From the NCBI RefSeq assembly GCF_023856365.1, contig NC_064536.1, positions 38,928,776-38,992,775 on the forward strand: DNA of 64,000 nt, in the 5' to 3' direction. Under the pieces are notes generated by a model. It searched no databases. It was not told the DNA's origin and saw nothing but the letters and a program-made list of their open reading frames with translations. Of this stretch, positions 42,601-56,382 are shown in pieces (the first letter of the stretch is position 1; the number at the start of each line of letters is the position of its first letter). The position numbers were made by a program, and so were the translations under genes. Source of the stretch: Brienomyrus brachyistius. Taxonomy: Eukaryota > Chordata > Actinopteri > Osteoglossiformes > Mormyridae.

Positions 42601-45600
42601 CCTCAAAAAATGCTGAAATCGTAGTCTAAAGCATCCAACAATTTGTCATCCTCTCCTGCCATCTGTAGCCAGACCCAGTCAATATCAGACACTAATAAAT
42701 TTTTTCTCAAAATAAAAGACTCCTCGGACTCCTTTTTAAGAAAGTGATATTTAGAGAATTTTGTGCCTAGAAACCCGGCTAAAGTAAAATAATACAATCT
42801 CTGGAGGGCAATTTTTTCCGCCATCAGATCACTCGAGGAAGGCGTGAGGTAGGAGGCTGTGAACAGAGCTGCGTGGCATGAGCTGGAAGTCCATGAGCTG
42901 AGCCGCGTGGCGTGAGCAATGAGGCTCTGAGCTGAGCCGCGTGGCGCGAGCGAGGAGGCCGCAGGCTGGGCTGCGTGTCGCGAGCTAGGAAGCCGTGAGC
43001 TGAGAGGCCACGAGCTGAGCCGCGTTCCGCAAGCTGGGATGCCCCAAGCTGAGCCGCGTCCTGTGAGCTAGGAGGCAGCGAGCTGAGCCATGACCGATGA
43101 GCTAGGAAGCCGTGGTCTGAGCCGTGTCCCGCAAGCTAAGAGGCCTCAAACAATGCTGAAATCGTAGTCTAAAGCATCCAACAATTTGTCATCCTCTCCT
43201 GCCATCTGTAGCCAGACCCAGTCAATATCAGACACTAATAAATCTTTTCTCGAAATAAAAGACTCCTCGGACTCCTTTTTAAGAAAGTGATATTTAGAGA
43301 ATTTTGTGCCTAGAAACCCGGCTAAAGTAAAATAATACAATCTCTGGAGGGCAATTTTTTCCGTCATCAGATCACTCGAGGAAGGCGTGAGGTAGGAGGC
43401 TGTGAACAGAGCTGCGTGGCATGAGCTGGAAGGCCATGAGCTGAGCCGCGTGGCGTGAGCAATGAGGCTCTGAGCTGAGCCGCGTGGCGCGAGCGAGGAG
43501 GCCGCAGGCTGAGCTGCGTGTCGCGAGCTAGGAAGCCGTGAGCAGAGAGGCCACGAGCTGAGCCGCGTTCCGCAAGCTGGGATGCCCCAAGCTGAGCCGT
43601 GTCCTGTGAGCTAGGAAGCAGCGAGCTGAGCCATGACCGATGAGCTAGGAAGCCGTGGTCTGAGCCGTGTCCCGCAAGCTAAGAGGCCTCAAACATTGCT
43701 GAAATCGTAGTCTAAAGCATTCAACAATTTGTCATCCTCTCCTGCCATCTGTAGCCAGACCCAGTCAATATTGGACACTAATAAATATTTTCTCGAAATA
43801 AAAGACTCCTCGGACTCCTTTTTAAGAAAGTGATATTTAGAGAATTTTGTGCCTAGAAACCCGGCTAAAATAAAATAATAAAATCTCTGGAGGGCAATTT
43901 TTTCCGCCATCAGATCACTCGAGGAAGGCGTGAGGTAGGAGGCTGTGAACAGAGCTGCGTGGCATGAGCTGGAAGTCCATGAGCTGAGCCGCGTGGCGTG
44001 AGCAATGAGGCTCTGAGCTGAGCCGCGTGGCGCGAGCGAGGAGGCCGCAGGCTGAGCTGCGTGTCGCGAGCTAGGAAGCCGTGAGCTGAGAGGCCACGAG
44101 CTGAGCCGCGTTCCGCAAGCTGGGATGCCCCAAGCTGAGCCGCGTCCTGTGAGCTAGGAGGCAGCGAGCTGAGCCATGACCGATGAGCTAGGAAGCCGTG
44201 GTCTGAGCCGTGTCCCGCAAGCTAAGAGGCCTCAAACAATGCTGAAATCGTAGTCTAAAGCATCCAACAATTTGTCATCCTCTCCTGCCATCTGTAGCCA
44301 GACCCAGTCAATATCAGACACTAATAAATCTTTTCTCGAAATAAAAGACTCCTCGGACTCCTTTTTAAGAAAGTGATATTTAGAGAATTTTGTGCCTAGA
44401 AACCCGGCTAAAGTAAAATAATACAATCTCTGGAGGGCAATTTTTTCCGCCATCAGATCACTCGAGGAAGGCGTGAGGTAGGAGGCCGTGAACAGACCTG
44501 CTTGGCATGAGGTGGAAGACCATGAGCTGAGCCGCGTGGCGTGAGCAATGAGGCTCTGAGCTGAGCCGCGTGGCGCGAGTGAGGAGGCCGCAGGCTGAGC
44601 TGCCTGTCGCGAGCTAGGAAGCCGTGAGCTGAGAGGCCACGAGCTGAGCCGCGTTCCACAAGCTGGGATGCCCCAAGCTGAGCCGCGTCCTGTGAGCTAG
44701 GAAGCAGCGAGCTGAGCCATGACCGATGAGCTAGGAAGCCGTGGTCTGAGCCGTGTCCCGCAAGCTAAGAGGCCTCAAAAAATGCTGAAATCGTAGTCTA
44801 AAGCATCCAACAATTTGTCATCCTCTCCTGCCATCTGTAGCCAGACCCAGTCAATATCAGACACTAATAAATTTTTTCTCAAAATAAAAGACTCCTCGGA
44901 CTCCTTTTTAAGAAAGTGATATTTAGAGAATTTTGTGCCTAGAAACCCGGCTAAAGTAAAATAATACAATCTCTGGAGGGCAATTTTTTCCGCCATCAGA
45001 TCACTCGAGGAAGGCGTGAGGTAGGAGGCTGTGAACAGAGCTGCGTGGCATGAGCTGGAAGTCCATGAGCTGAGCCGCGTGGCGTGAGCAATGAGGCTCT
45101 GAGCTGAGCCGCGTGGCGCGAGCGAGGAGGCCGCAGGCTGGGCTGCGTGTCGCGAGCTAGGAAGCCGTGAGCTGAGAGGCCACGAGCTGAGCCGCGTTCC
45201 GCAAGCTGGGATGCCCCAAGCTGAGCCGCGTCCTGTGAGCTAGGAGGCAGCGAGCTGAGCCATGACCGATGAGCTAGGAAGCCGTGGTCTGAGCCGTGTC
45301 CCGCAAGCTAAGAGGCCTCAAACAATGCTGAAATCGTAGTCTAAAGCATCCAACAATTTGTCATCCTCTCCTGCCATCTGTAGCCAGACCCAGTCAATAT
45401 CAGACACTAATAAATCTTTTCTCGAAATAAAAGACTCCTCGGACTCCTTTTTAAGAAAGTGATATTTAGAGAATTTTGTGCCTAGAAACCCGGCTAAAGT
45501 AAAATAATACAATCTCTGGAGGGCAATTTTTTCCGTCATCAGATCACTCGAGGAAGGCGTGAGGTAGGAGGCTGTGAACAGAGCTGCGTGGCATGAGCTG

Positions 45601-48600
45601 GAAGGCCATGAGCTGAGCCGCGTGGCGTGAGCAATGAGGCTCTGAGCTGAGCCGCGTGGCGCGAGCGAGGAGGCCGCAGGCTGAGCTGCGTGTCGCGAGC
45701 TAGGAAGCCGTGAGCAGAGAGGCCACGAGCTGAGCCGCGTTCCGCAAGCTGGGATGCCCCAAGCTGAGCCGTGTCCTGTGAGCTAGGAAGCAGCGAGCTG
45801 AGCCATGACCGATGAGCTAGGAAGCCGTGGTCTGAGCCGTGTCCCGCAAGCTAAGAGGCCTCAAACATTGCTGAAATCGTAGTCTAAAGCATTCAACAAT
45901 TTGTCATCCTCTCCTGCCATCTGTAGCCAGACCCAGTCAATATTGGACACTAATAAATATTTTCTCGAAATAAAAGACTCCTCGGACTCCTTTTTAAGAA
46001 AGTGATATTTAGAGAATTTTGTGCCTAGAAACCCGGCTAAAATAAAATAATAAAATCTCTGGAGGGCAATTTTTTCCGCCATCAGATCACTCGAGGAAGG
46101 CGTGAGGTAGGAGGCTGTGAACAGAGCTGCGTGGCATGAGCTGGAAGTCCATGAGCTGAGCCGCGTGGCGTGAGCAATGAGGCTCTGAGCTGAGCCGCGT
46201 GGCGCGAGCGAGGAGGCCGCAGGCTGAGCTGCGTGTCGCGAGCTAGGAAGCCGTGAGCTGAGAGGCCACGAGCTGAGCCGCGTTCCGCAAGCTGGGATGC
46301 CCCAAGCTGAGCCGCGTCCTGTGAGCTAGGAGGCAGCGAGCTGAGCCATGACCGATGAGCTAGGAAGCCGTGGTCTGAGCCGTGTCCCGCAAGCTAAGAG
46401 GCCTCAAACAATGCTGAAATCGTAGTCTAAAGCATCCAACAATTTGTCATCCTCTCCTGCCATCTGTAGCCAGACCCAGTCAATATCAGACACTAATAAA
46501 TCTTTTCTCGAAATAAAAGACTCCTCGGACTCCTTTTTAAGAAAGTGATATTTAGAGAATTTTGTGCCTAGAAACCCGGCTAAAGTAAAATAATACAATC
46601 TCTGGAGGGCAATTTTTTCCGCCATCAGATCACTCGAGGAAGGCGTGAGGTAGGAGGCCGTGAACAGACCTGCTTGGCATGAGGTGGAAGACCATGAGCT
46701 GAGCCGCGTGGCGTGAGCAATGAGGCTCTGAGCTGAGCCGCGTGGCGCGAGTGAGGAGGCCGCAGGCTGAGCTGCCTGTCGCGAGCTAGGAAGCCGTGAG
46801 CTGAGAGGCCACGAGCTGAGCCGCGTTCCACAAGCTGGGATGCCCCAAGCTGAGCCGCGTCCTGTGAGCTAGGAAGCAGCGAGCTGAGCCATGACCGATG
46901 AGCTAGGAAGCCGTGGTCTGAGCCGTGTCCCGCAAGCTAAGAGGCCTCAAAAAATGCTGAAATCGTAGTCTAAAGCATCCAACAATTTGTCATCCTCTCC
47001 TGCCATCTGTAGCCAGACCCAGTCAATATCAGACACTAATAAATTTTTTCTCAAAATAAAAGACTCCTCGGACTCCTTTTTAAGAAAGTGATATTTAGAG
47101 AATTTTGTGCCTAGAAACCCGGCTAAAGTAAAATAATACAATCTCTGGAGGGCAATTTTTTCCGCCATCAGATCACTCGAGGAAGGCGTGAGGTAGGAGG
47201 CTGTGAACAGAGCTGCGTGGCATGAGCTGGAAGTCCATGAGCTGAGCCGCGTGGCGTGAGCAATGAGGCTCTGAGCTGAGCCGCGTGGCGCGAGCGAGGA
47301 GGCCGCAGGCTGGGCTGCGTGTCGCGAGCTAGGAAGCCGTGAGCTGAGAGGCCACGAGCTGAGCCGCGTTCCGCAAGCTGGGATGCCCCAAGCTGAGCCG
47401 CGTCCTGTGAGCTAGGAGGCAGCGAGCTGAGCCATGACCGATGAGCTAGGAAGCCGTGGTCTGAGCCGTGTCCCGCAAGCTAAGAGGCCTCAAACAATGC
47501 TGAAATCGTAGTCTAAAGCATCCAACAATTTGTCATCCTCTCCTGCCATCTGTAGCCAGACCCAGTCAATATCAGACACTAATAAATCTTTTCTCGAAAT
47601 AAAAGACTCCTCGGACTCCTTTTTAAGAAAGTGATATTTAGAGAATTTTGTGCCTAGAAACCCGGCTAAAGTAAAATAATACAATCTCTGGAGGGCAATT
47701 TTTTCCGTCATCAGATCACTCGAGGAAGGCGTGAGGTAGGAGGCTGTGAACAGAGCTGCGTGGCATGAGCTGGAAGGCCATGAGCTGAGCCGCGTGGCGT
47801 GAGCAATGAGGCTCTGAGCTGAGCCGCGTGGCGCGAGCGAGGAGGCCGCAGGCTGAGCTGCGTGTCGCGAGCTAGGAAGCCGTGAGCAGAGAGGCCACGA
47901 GCTGAGCCGCGTTCCGCAAGCTGGGATGCCCCAAGCTGAGCCGTGTCCTGTGAGCTAGGAAGCAGCGAGCTGAGCCATGACCGATGAGCTAGGAAGCCGT
48001 GGTCTGAGCCGTGTCCCGCAAGCTAAGAGGCCTCAAACATTGCTGAAATCGTAGTCTAAAGCATTCAACAATTTGTCATCCTCTCCTGCCATCTGTAGCC
48101 AGACCCAGTCAATATTGGACACTAATAAATATTTTCTCGAAATAAAAGACTCCTCGGACTCCTTTTTAAGAAAGTGATATTTAGAGAATTTTGTGCCTAG
48201 AAACCCGGCTAAAATAAAATAATAAAATCTCTGGAGGGCAATTTTTTCCGCCATCAGATCACTCGAGGAAGGCGTGAGGTAGGAGGCTGTGAACAGAGCT
48301 GCGTGGCATGAGCTGGAAGTCCATGAGCTGAGCCGCGTGGCGTGAGCAATGAGGCTCTGAGCTGAGCCGCGTGGCGCGAGCGAGGAGGCCGCAGGCTGAG
48401 CTGCGTGTCGCGAGCTAGGAAGCCGTGAGCTGAGAGGCCACGAGCTGAGCCGCGTTCCGCAAGCTGGGATGCCCCAAGCTGAGCCGCGTCCTGTGAGCTA
48501 GGAGGCAGCGAGCTGAGCCATGACCGATGAGCTAGGAAGCCGTGGTCTGAGCCGTGTCCCGCAAGCTAAGAGGCCTCAAACAATGCTGAAATCGTAGTCT

Positions 48601-50747
48601 AAAGCATCCAACAATTTGTCATCCTCTCCTGCCATCTGTAGCCAGACCCAGTCAATATCAGACACTAATAAATCTTTTCTCGAAATAAAAGACTCCTCGG
48701 ACTCCTTTTTAAGAAAGTGATATTTAGAGAATTTTGTGCCTAGAAACCCGGCTAAAGTAAAATAATACAATCTCTGGAGGGCAATTTTTTCCGCCATCAG
48801 ATCACTCGAGGAAGGCGTGAGGTAGGAGGCCGTGAACAGACCTGCTTGGCATGAGGTGGAAGACCATGAGCTGAGCCGCGTGGCGTGAGCAATGAGGCTC
48901 TGAGCTGAGCCGCGTGGCGCGAGTGAGGAGGCCGCAGGCTGAGCTGCCTGTCGCGAGCTAGGAAGCCGTGAGCTGAGAGGCCACGAGCTGAGCCGCGTTC
49001 CACAAGCTGGGATGCCCCAAGCTGAGCCGCGTCCTGTGAGCTAGGAAGCAGCGAGCTGAGCCATGACCGATGAGCTAGGAAGCCGTGGTCTGAGCCGTGT
49101 CCCGCAAGCTAAGAGGCCTCAAAAAATGCTGAAATCGTAGTCTAAAGCATCCAACAATTTGTCATCCTCTCCTGCCATCTGTAGCCAGACCCAGTCAATA
49201 TCAGACACTAATAAATTTTTTCTCAAAATAAAAGACTCCTCGGACTCCTTTTTAAGAAAGTGATATTTAGAGAATTTTGTGCCTAGAAACCCGGCTAAAG
49301 TAAAATAATACAATCTCTGGAGGGCAATTTTTTCCGCCATCAGATCACTCGAGGAAGGCGTGAGGTAGGAGGCTGTGAACAGAGCTGCGTGGCATGAGCT
49401 GGAAGTCCATGAGCTGAGCCGCGTGGCGTGAGCAATGAGGCTCTGAGCTGAGCCGCGTGGCGCGAGCGAGGAGGCCGCAGGCTGGGCTGCGTGTCGCGAG
49501 CTAGGAAGCCGTGAGCTGAGAGGCCACGAGCTGAGCCGCGTTCCGCAAGCTGGGATGCCCCAAGCTGAGCCGCGTCCTGTGAGCTAGGAGGCAGCGAGCT
49601 GAGCCATGACCGATGAGCTAGGAAGCCGTGGTCTGAGCCGTGTCCCGCAAGCTAAGAGGCCTCAAACAATGCTGAAATCGTAGTCTAAAGCATCCAACAA
49701 TTTGTCATCCTCTCCTGCCATCTGTAGCCAGACCCAGTCAATATCAGACACTAATAAATCTTTTCTCGAAATAAAAGACTCCTCGGACTCCTTTTTAAGA
49801 AAGTGATATTTAGAGAATTTTGTGCCTAGAAACCCGGCTAAAGTAAAATAATACAATCTCTGGAGGGCAATTTTTTCCGTCATCAGATCACTCGAGGAAG
49901 GCGTGAGGTAGGAGGCTGTGAACAGAGCTGCGTGGCATGAGCTGGAAGGCCATGAGCTGAGCCGCGTGGCGTGAGCAATGAGGCTCTGAGCTGAGCCGCG
50001 TGGCGCGAGCGAGGAGGCCGCAGGCTGAGCTGCGTGTCGCGAGCTAGGAAGCCGTGAGCAGAGAGGCCACGAGCTGAGCCGCGTTCCGCAAGCTGGGATG
50101 CCCCAAGCTGAGCCGTGTCCTGTGAGCTAGGAAGCAGCGAGCTGAGCCATGACCGATGAGCTAGGAAGCCGTGGTCTGAGCCGTGTCCCGCAAGCTAAGA
50201 GGCCTCAAACATTGCTGAAATCGTAGTCTAAAGCATTCAACAATTTGTCATCCTCTCCTGCCATCTGTAGCCAGACCCAGTCAATATTGGACACTAATAA
50301 ATATTTTCTCGAAATAAAAGACTCCTCGGACTCCTTTTTAAGAAAGTGATATTTAGAGAATTTTGTGCCTAGAAACCCGGCTAAAATAAAATAATAAAAT
50401 CTCTGGAGGGCAATTTTTTCCGCCATCAGATCACTCGAGGAAGGCGTGAGGTAGGAGGCTGTGAACAGAGCTGCGTGGCATGAGCTGGAAGTCCATGAGC
50501 TGAGCCGCGTGGCGTGAGCAATGAGGCTCTGAGCTGAGCCGCGTGGCGCGAGCGAGGAGGCCGCAGGCTGAGCTGCGTGTCGCGAGCTAGGAAGCCGTGA
50601 GCTGAGAGGCCACGAGCTGAGCCGCGTTCCGCAAGCTGGGATGCCCCAAGCTGAGCCGCGTCCTGTGAGCTAGGAGGCAGCGAGCTGAGCCATGACCGAT
50701 GAGCTAGGAAGCCGTGGTCTGAGCCGTGTCCCGCAAGCTAAGAGGCC

Positions 50748-53426
50748 TCAAACAATGCTGAAATCGTAGTCTAAAGCATCCAACAATTTGTCATCCTCTC
50801 CTGCCATCTGTAGCCAGACCCAGTCAATATCAGACACTAATAAATCTTTTCTCGAAATAAAAGACTCCTCGGACTCCTTTTTAAGAAAGTGATATTTAGA
50901 GAATTTTGTGCCTAGAAACCCGGCTAAAGTAAAATAATACAATCTCTGGAGGGCAATTTTTTCCGCCATCAGATCACTCGAGGAAGGCGTGAGGTAGGAG
51001 GCCGTGAACAGACCTGCGTGGCATGAGGTGGAAGACCATGAGCTGAGCCGCGTGGCGTGAGCAATGAGGCTCTGAGCTGAGCCGCGTGGCGCGAGTGAGG
51101 AGGCCGCAGGCTGAGCTGCGTGTCGCGAGCTAGGAAGCCGTGAGCTGAGAGGCTACGAGCTGAGCCGCGTTCCGCAAGCCGGGATGCCCCAAGCTGATCC
51201 GCGTCCTGTGAGCTAGGAAGCAGCGAGCTGAGCCATGACCGATGAGCTAGGAAGCCGTGGTCTGAGCCGTGTCCCGCAAGCTAAGAGGCCTCAAAAAATG
51301 CTGAAATCGTAGTCTAAAGCATCCAACAATTTGTCATCCTCTCCTGCCATCTGTAGCCAGACCCAGTCAATATCAGACACTAATAAATCTTTTCTCAAAA
51401 TAAAAGACTCCTCGGACTCCTTTTTAAGAAAGTGATATTTAGAGAATTTTGTGCCTAGAAACCCGGCTAAAGTAAAATAATACAATCTCTGGAGGGCAAT
51501 TTTTTCCGCCATCAGATCACTCGAGGAAGGTGTGAGGTAGGAGGCCGTGAACAGACCTGCGTTGCATGAGGTGGAAGACCATGAGCTGAGCCGCGTGGCG
51601 TGAGCAATGAGGCTCTGAGCTGAGCCGCGTGGCGCGAGCGAGGAGGCCGCAGGCTGAGCTGCGTGTCGCGAGCTAGGAAGCCGTGAGCTGAGAGGCCACG
51701 AGCTGAGCCACGTTCCGCAAGCTGGGATGCCCCAAGCTGAGCCGCGTCCTGTGAGCTAGGAGGCAGCGAGCTGAGCCATGACCGATGAGCTAGGAAGCCG
51801 TGGTCTGAGCCGTGTCCCGCAAGCTAAGAGGCCTCAAACAATGCTGAAATCGTAGTCTAAAGCATCCAACAATTTGTCATCCTCTCCTGCCATCTGTAGC
51901 CAGACCCAGTCAATATCAGACACTAATAAATCTTTTCTCAAAATAAAAGACTCCTCGGACTCCTTTTTAAGAAAGTGATATTTAGAGAATTTTGTGCCTA
52001 GAAACCCGGCTAAAGTAAAATAATACAATCTCTGGAGGGCAATTTTTTCCGCCATCAGATCACTCGAGGAAGGTGTGAGGTAGGAGGCCGTGAACAGACC
52101 TGCGTTGCATGAGGTGGAAGACCATGAGCTGAGCCGCGTGGCGTGAGCAATGAGGCTCTGAGCTGAGCCGCGTGGCGCGAGCGAGGAGGCCGCAGGCTGA
52201 GCTGCGTGTCGCGAGCTAGGAAGCCGTGAGCTGAGAGGCCACGAGCTGAGCCACGTTCCGCAAGCTGGGATGCCCCAAGCTGAGCCGCGTCCTGTGAGCT
52301 AGGAGGCAGCGAGCTGAGCCATGACCGATGAGCTAGGAAGCCGTGGTCTGAGCCGTGTCCCGCAAGCTAAGAGGCCTCAAACAATGCTGAAATCGTAGTC
52401 TAAAGCATCCAACAATTTGTCATCCTCTCCTGCCATCTGTAGCCAGACCCAGTCAGTATCAGACACTAATAAATCTTTTCTCGAAATAAAAGACTCCTCG
52501 GACTCCTTTTTAAGAAAGTGATATTTAGAGAATTTTGTGCCTAGAAACCCGGCTAAAATAAAATAATAAAATCTCTGGAGGGCAATTTTTTCCGCCATCA
52601 GATCACTCGAGGAAGGCGTGAGGTAGGAGGCTGTGAACAGAGCTGCGTGGCATGAGCTGGAAGTCCATGAGCTGAGCCTCGTGGCGTGAGCAATGAGGCT
52701 CTGAGCTGAGCCACGTGGTGCGAGCGAGGAGGCCGCAGGCTGAGCTGCGTGTCGCGAGCTAGGAAGCCGTGAGCTGAGAGGCCACGAGCTGAGCCGCGTT
52801 CCGCAAGCTGGGATGCCCCAAGCTGAGCCGCGTCCTGTGAGCTAGGAGGCAGCGAGCTGAGCCATGACCGATGAGCTAGGAAGCCGTGGTCTGAGCCATG
52901 TCCCGCAAGCTAAGAGGCCTCAAACATTGCTGAAATCGTAGTCTAAAGCATCCAACAATTTGTCATCCTCTCCTGCCATCTGTAGCCAGACCCAGTCAAT
53001 ATCGGACACTAATAAATCGTTTCTCGAAATAAGACTCCTCGGACTCCTTTTTAAGAAAGTGATATTTAGAGAATTTTGTGCCTAGAAACCCGGCTAAAAT
53101 AAAATAATAAAATCTCTGGAGGGCAATTTTTTCCGCCATCAGATCACTCGAGGAAGGCGTGAGGTAGGAGGCTGTGAACAGAGCTGCGTGACATGAGCTG
53201 GAAGTCCATGAGCTGAGCCGCGTGGCGTGAGCAATGAGGCTCTGAGCTGAGCTGCGTGTCGCGAGCTAGGAAGCCGTGAGCTGAGAGGCCACGAGCTGAG
53301 CCGCGTTCCGCAAGCTGGGATGCCCCAAGCTGAGCCGCGTCCTGTGAGCTAGGAGGCAGCGAGCTGAGCCATGACCGATGAGCTAGGAAGCCGTGGTCTG
53401 AGCCGTGTCCCGCAAGCTAAGAGGCC
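50748..53426. repeat. Array block IV: variant pentamer, copy 1
   Basis: Monomers at 50748, 51291, 51834, 52377 and 52920. Markers include GGCTACGAGC, GCAAGCCGGG, GCTGATCCGCG (first), GGAAGGTGTGAGG with GCGTTGCATGAGG (second and third), AGTCAGTATCAG (fourth) and AAATCGTTTCTCG (fifth). The fifth is 507 bp: it lacks two As in AAATAAAAGAC and one 34-base sub-repeat. The whole block recurs at 57226-59904. Confidence 0.9.
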
Positions 53427-56382
53427 TCAAACAATGCTGAAATCGTAGTCTAAAGCATCCAACAATTTGTCATCCTCTCCTGCCATCTGTAGCCAGACCC
53501 AGTCAATATCAGACACTAATAAATCTTTTCTCGAAATAAAAGACTCCTCGGACTCCTTTTTAAGAAAGTGATATTTAGAGAATTTTGTGCCTAGAAACCC
53601 GGCTAAAGTAAAATAATACAATCTCTGGAGGGCAATTTTTTCCGCCATCAGATCACTCGAGGAAGGCGTGAGGTAGGAGGCCGTGAACAGACCTGCGTGG
53701 CATGAGGTGGAAGACCATGAGCTGAGCTGCGTGGCGTGAGCAATGAGGCTCTGAGCTGAGCCGCGTGGCGCGAGTGAGGAGTCCGCAGGCTGAGCTGCGT
53801 GTCGCGAGCTAGGAAGCCGTGAGCTGAGAGGCCACGAGCTAAGCCGCGTTCCGCAAGCTGGGATGCCCCAAGCTGAGCCGCGTCCTGTGAGCTAGGAAGC
53901 AGCGAGCTGAGCCATGACCGATGAGCTAGGAAGCCGTGGTCTGAGCCGTGTCCCACAAGCTAAGAGGCCTCAAACATTGCTGAAATCGTAGTCTAAAGCA
54001 TTCAACAATTTGTCATCCTCTCCTGCCATCTGTAGCCAGACCCAGTCAATATTGGACACTAATAAATATTTTCTCGAAATAAAAGACTCCTTGGACTCCT
54101 TTTTAAGAAAGTGATATTTAGAGAATTTTGTGCCTAGAAACCCGGCTAAAATAAAATAATAAAATCTCTGGAGGGCAATTTTTTCCGCCATCAGATCACT
54201 CGAGGAAGGCGTGAGGTAGGAGGCTGTGAACAGAGCTGCGTGGCATGAGCTGGAAGTCCATGAGCTGAGCCGCGTGGCGTGAGCAATGAGGCTCTGAGCT
54301 GAGCCGCGTGGCGCGAGCGAGGAGGCCGCAGGCTGAGCTGCGTGTCGCGAGCTAGGAAGCCGTGAGCTGAGAGGCCACGAGCTGAGCCGCGTTCCGCAAG
54401 CTGGGATGCCCCAAGCTGAGCCGCGTCCTGTGAGCTAGGAGGCAGCGAGCTGAGCCATGACCGATGAGCTAGGAAGCCGTGGTCTGAGCCGTGTCCCGCA
54501 AGCTAAGAGGCCTCAAACAATGCTGAAATCGTAGTCTAAAGCATCCAACAATTTGTCATCCTCTCCTGCCATCTGTAGCCAGACCCAGTCAATATCAGAC
54601 ACTAATAAATCTTTTCTCGAAATAAAAGACTCCTCGGACTCCTTTTTAAGAAAGTGATATTTAGAGAATTTTGTGCCTAGAAACCCGGCTAAAGTAAAAT
54701 AATACAATCTCTGGAGGGCAATTTTTTCCGTCATCAGATCACTCGAGGAAGGCGTGAGGTAGGAGGCTGTGAACAGAGCTGCGTGGCATGAGCTGGAAGG
54801 CCATGAGCTGAGCCGCGTGGCGTGAGCAATGAGGCTCTGAGCTGAGCCGCGTGGCGCGAGCGAGGAGGCCGCAGGCTGAGCTGCGTGTCGCGAGCTAGGA
54901 AGCCGTGAGCTGAGAGGCCACGAGCTGAGCCGCGTTCCGCAAGCTGGGATGCCCCAAGCTGAGCCGTGTCCTGTGAGCTAGGAAGCAGCGAGCTGAGCCA
55001 TGACCGATGAGCTAGGAAGCCGTGGTCTGAGCCGTGTCCCGCAAGCTAAGAGGCCTCAAACATTGCTGAAATCGTAGTCTAAAGCATTCAACAATTTGTC
55101 ATCCTCTCCTGCCATCTGTAGCCAGACCCAGTCAATATTGGACACTAATAAATATTTTCTCGAAATAAAAGACTCCTCGGACTCCTTTTTAAGAAAGTGA
55201 TATTTAGAGAATTTTGTGCCTAGAAACCCGGCTAAAATAAAATAATAAAATCTCTGGAGGGCAATTTTTTCCGCCATCAGATCACTCGAGGAAGGCGTGA
55301 GGTAGGAGGCTGTGAACAGAGCTGCGTGGCATGAGCTGGAAGTCCATGAGCTGAGCCGCGTGGCGTGAGCAATGAGGCTCTGAGCTGAGCCGCGTGGCGC
55401 GAGCGAGGAGGCCGCAGGCTGAGCTGCGTGTCGCGAGCTAGGAAGCCGTGAGCTGAGAGGCCACGAGCTGAGCCGCGTTCCGCAAGCTGGGATGCCCCAA
55501 GCTGAGCCGCGTCCTGTGAGCTAGGAGGCAGCGAGCTGAGCCATGACCGATGAGCTAGGAAGCCGTGGTCTGAGCCGTGTCCCGCAAGCTAAGAGGCCTC
55601 AAACAATGCTGAAATCGTAGTCTAAAGCATCCAACAATTTGTCATCCTCTCCTGCCATCTGTAGCCAGACCCAGTCAATATCAGACACTAATAAATCTTT
55701 TCTCGAAATAAGACTCCTCGGACTCCTTTTTAAGAAAGTGATATTTAGAGAATTTTGTGCCTAGAAACCCGGCTAAAGTAAAATAATACAATCTCTGGAG
55801 GGCAATTTTTTCCGCCATCAGATCACTCGAGGAAGGCGTGAGGTAGGAGGCCGTGAACAGACCTGCTTGGCATGAGGTGGAAGACCATGAGCTGAGCCGC
55901 GTGGCGTGAGCAATGAGGCTCTGAGCTGAGCCGCGTGGCGCGAGTGAGGAGGCCGCAGGCTGAGCTGCCTGTCGCGAGCTAGGAAGCCGTGAGCTGAGAG
56001 GCCACGAGCTGAGCCGCGTTCCACAAGCTGGGATGCCCCAAGCTGAGCCGCGTCCTGTGAGCTAGGAAGCAGCGAGCTGAGCCATGACCGATGAGCTAGG
56101 AAGCCGTGGTCTGAGCCGTGTCCCGCAAGCTAAGAGGCCTCAAAAAATGCTGAAATCGTAGTCTAAAGCATCCAACAATTTGTCATCCTCTCCTGCCATC
56201 TGTAGCCAGACCCAGTCAATATCAGACACTAATAAATTTTTTCTCAAAATAAAAGACTCCTCGGACTCCTTTTTAAGAAAGTGATATTTAGAGAATTTTG
56301 TGCCTAGAAACCCGGCTAAAGTAAAATAATACAATCTCTGGAGGGCAATTTTTTCCGCCATCAGATCACTCGAGGAAGGCGT
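53427..56382. repeat. Array block V: second copy of the block II to core junction
   Basis: The order and markers repeat those of 20339-23290: A-variant with GCTAAGCCGCG, D-variant with CCTTGGACTCC, then C, D, A and the AT part of B. Small differences exist (GTGAGCTGAGAGG and not GTGAGCAGAGAGG in the C monomer, and a 2-base loss in the A monomer at 55599). The similarity to core type B stops inside the monomer that starts at 56140. Confidence 0.85.

Larger units (their letters stand above)
21425..50747. repeat. Array block III: homogeneous 2172-bp higher-order repeat core
   Basis: One C-D pair (21425-22510) is followed by thirteen consecutive A-B-C-D tetramers starting at 22511. All the marker differences recur every 2172 bases and the minus-strand peptides are identical from tetramer to tetramer. 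By eye I noticed no substitutions between tetramers. The only departures are three single-base indels near 37883, 37925-37931 and 38573. Such uniformity means very recent amplification or strong homogenisation, or an assembly that extended one unit. Confidence 0.95.

Noticed and set aside
22511..50747. The many 73-codon ORFs as separate genes
   Set aside because: They are copies of one satellite unit, lack separate promoters or terminators, and are broken in several monomers without replacement. They are described once as a property of the monomer.
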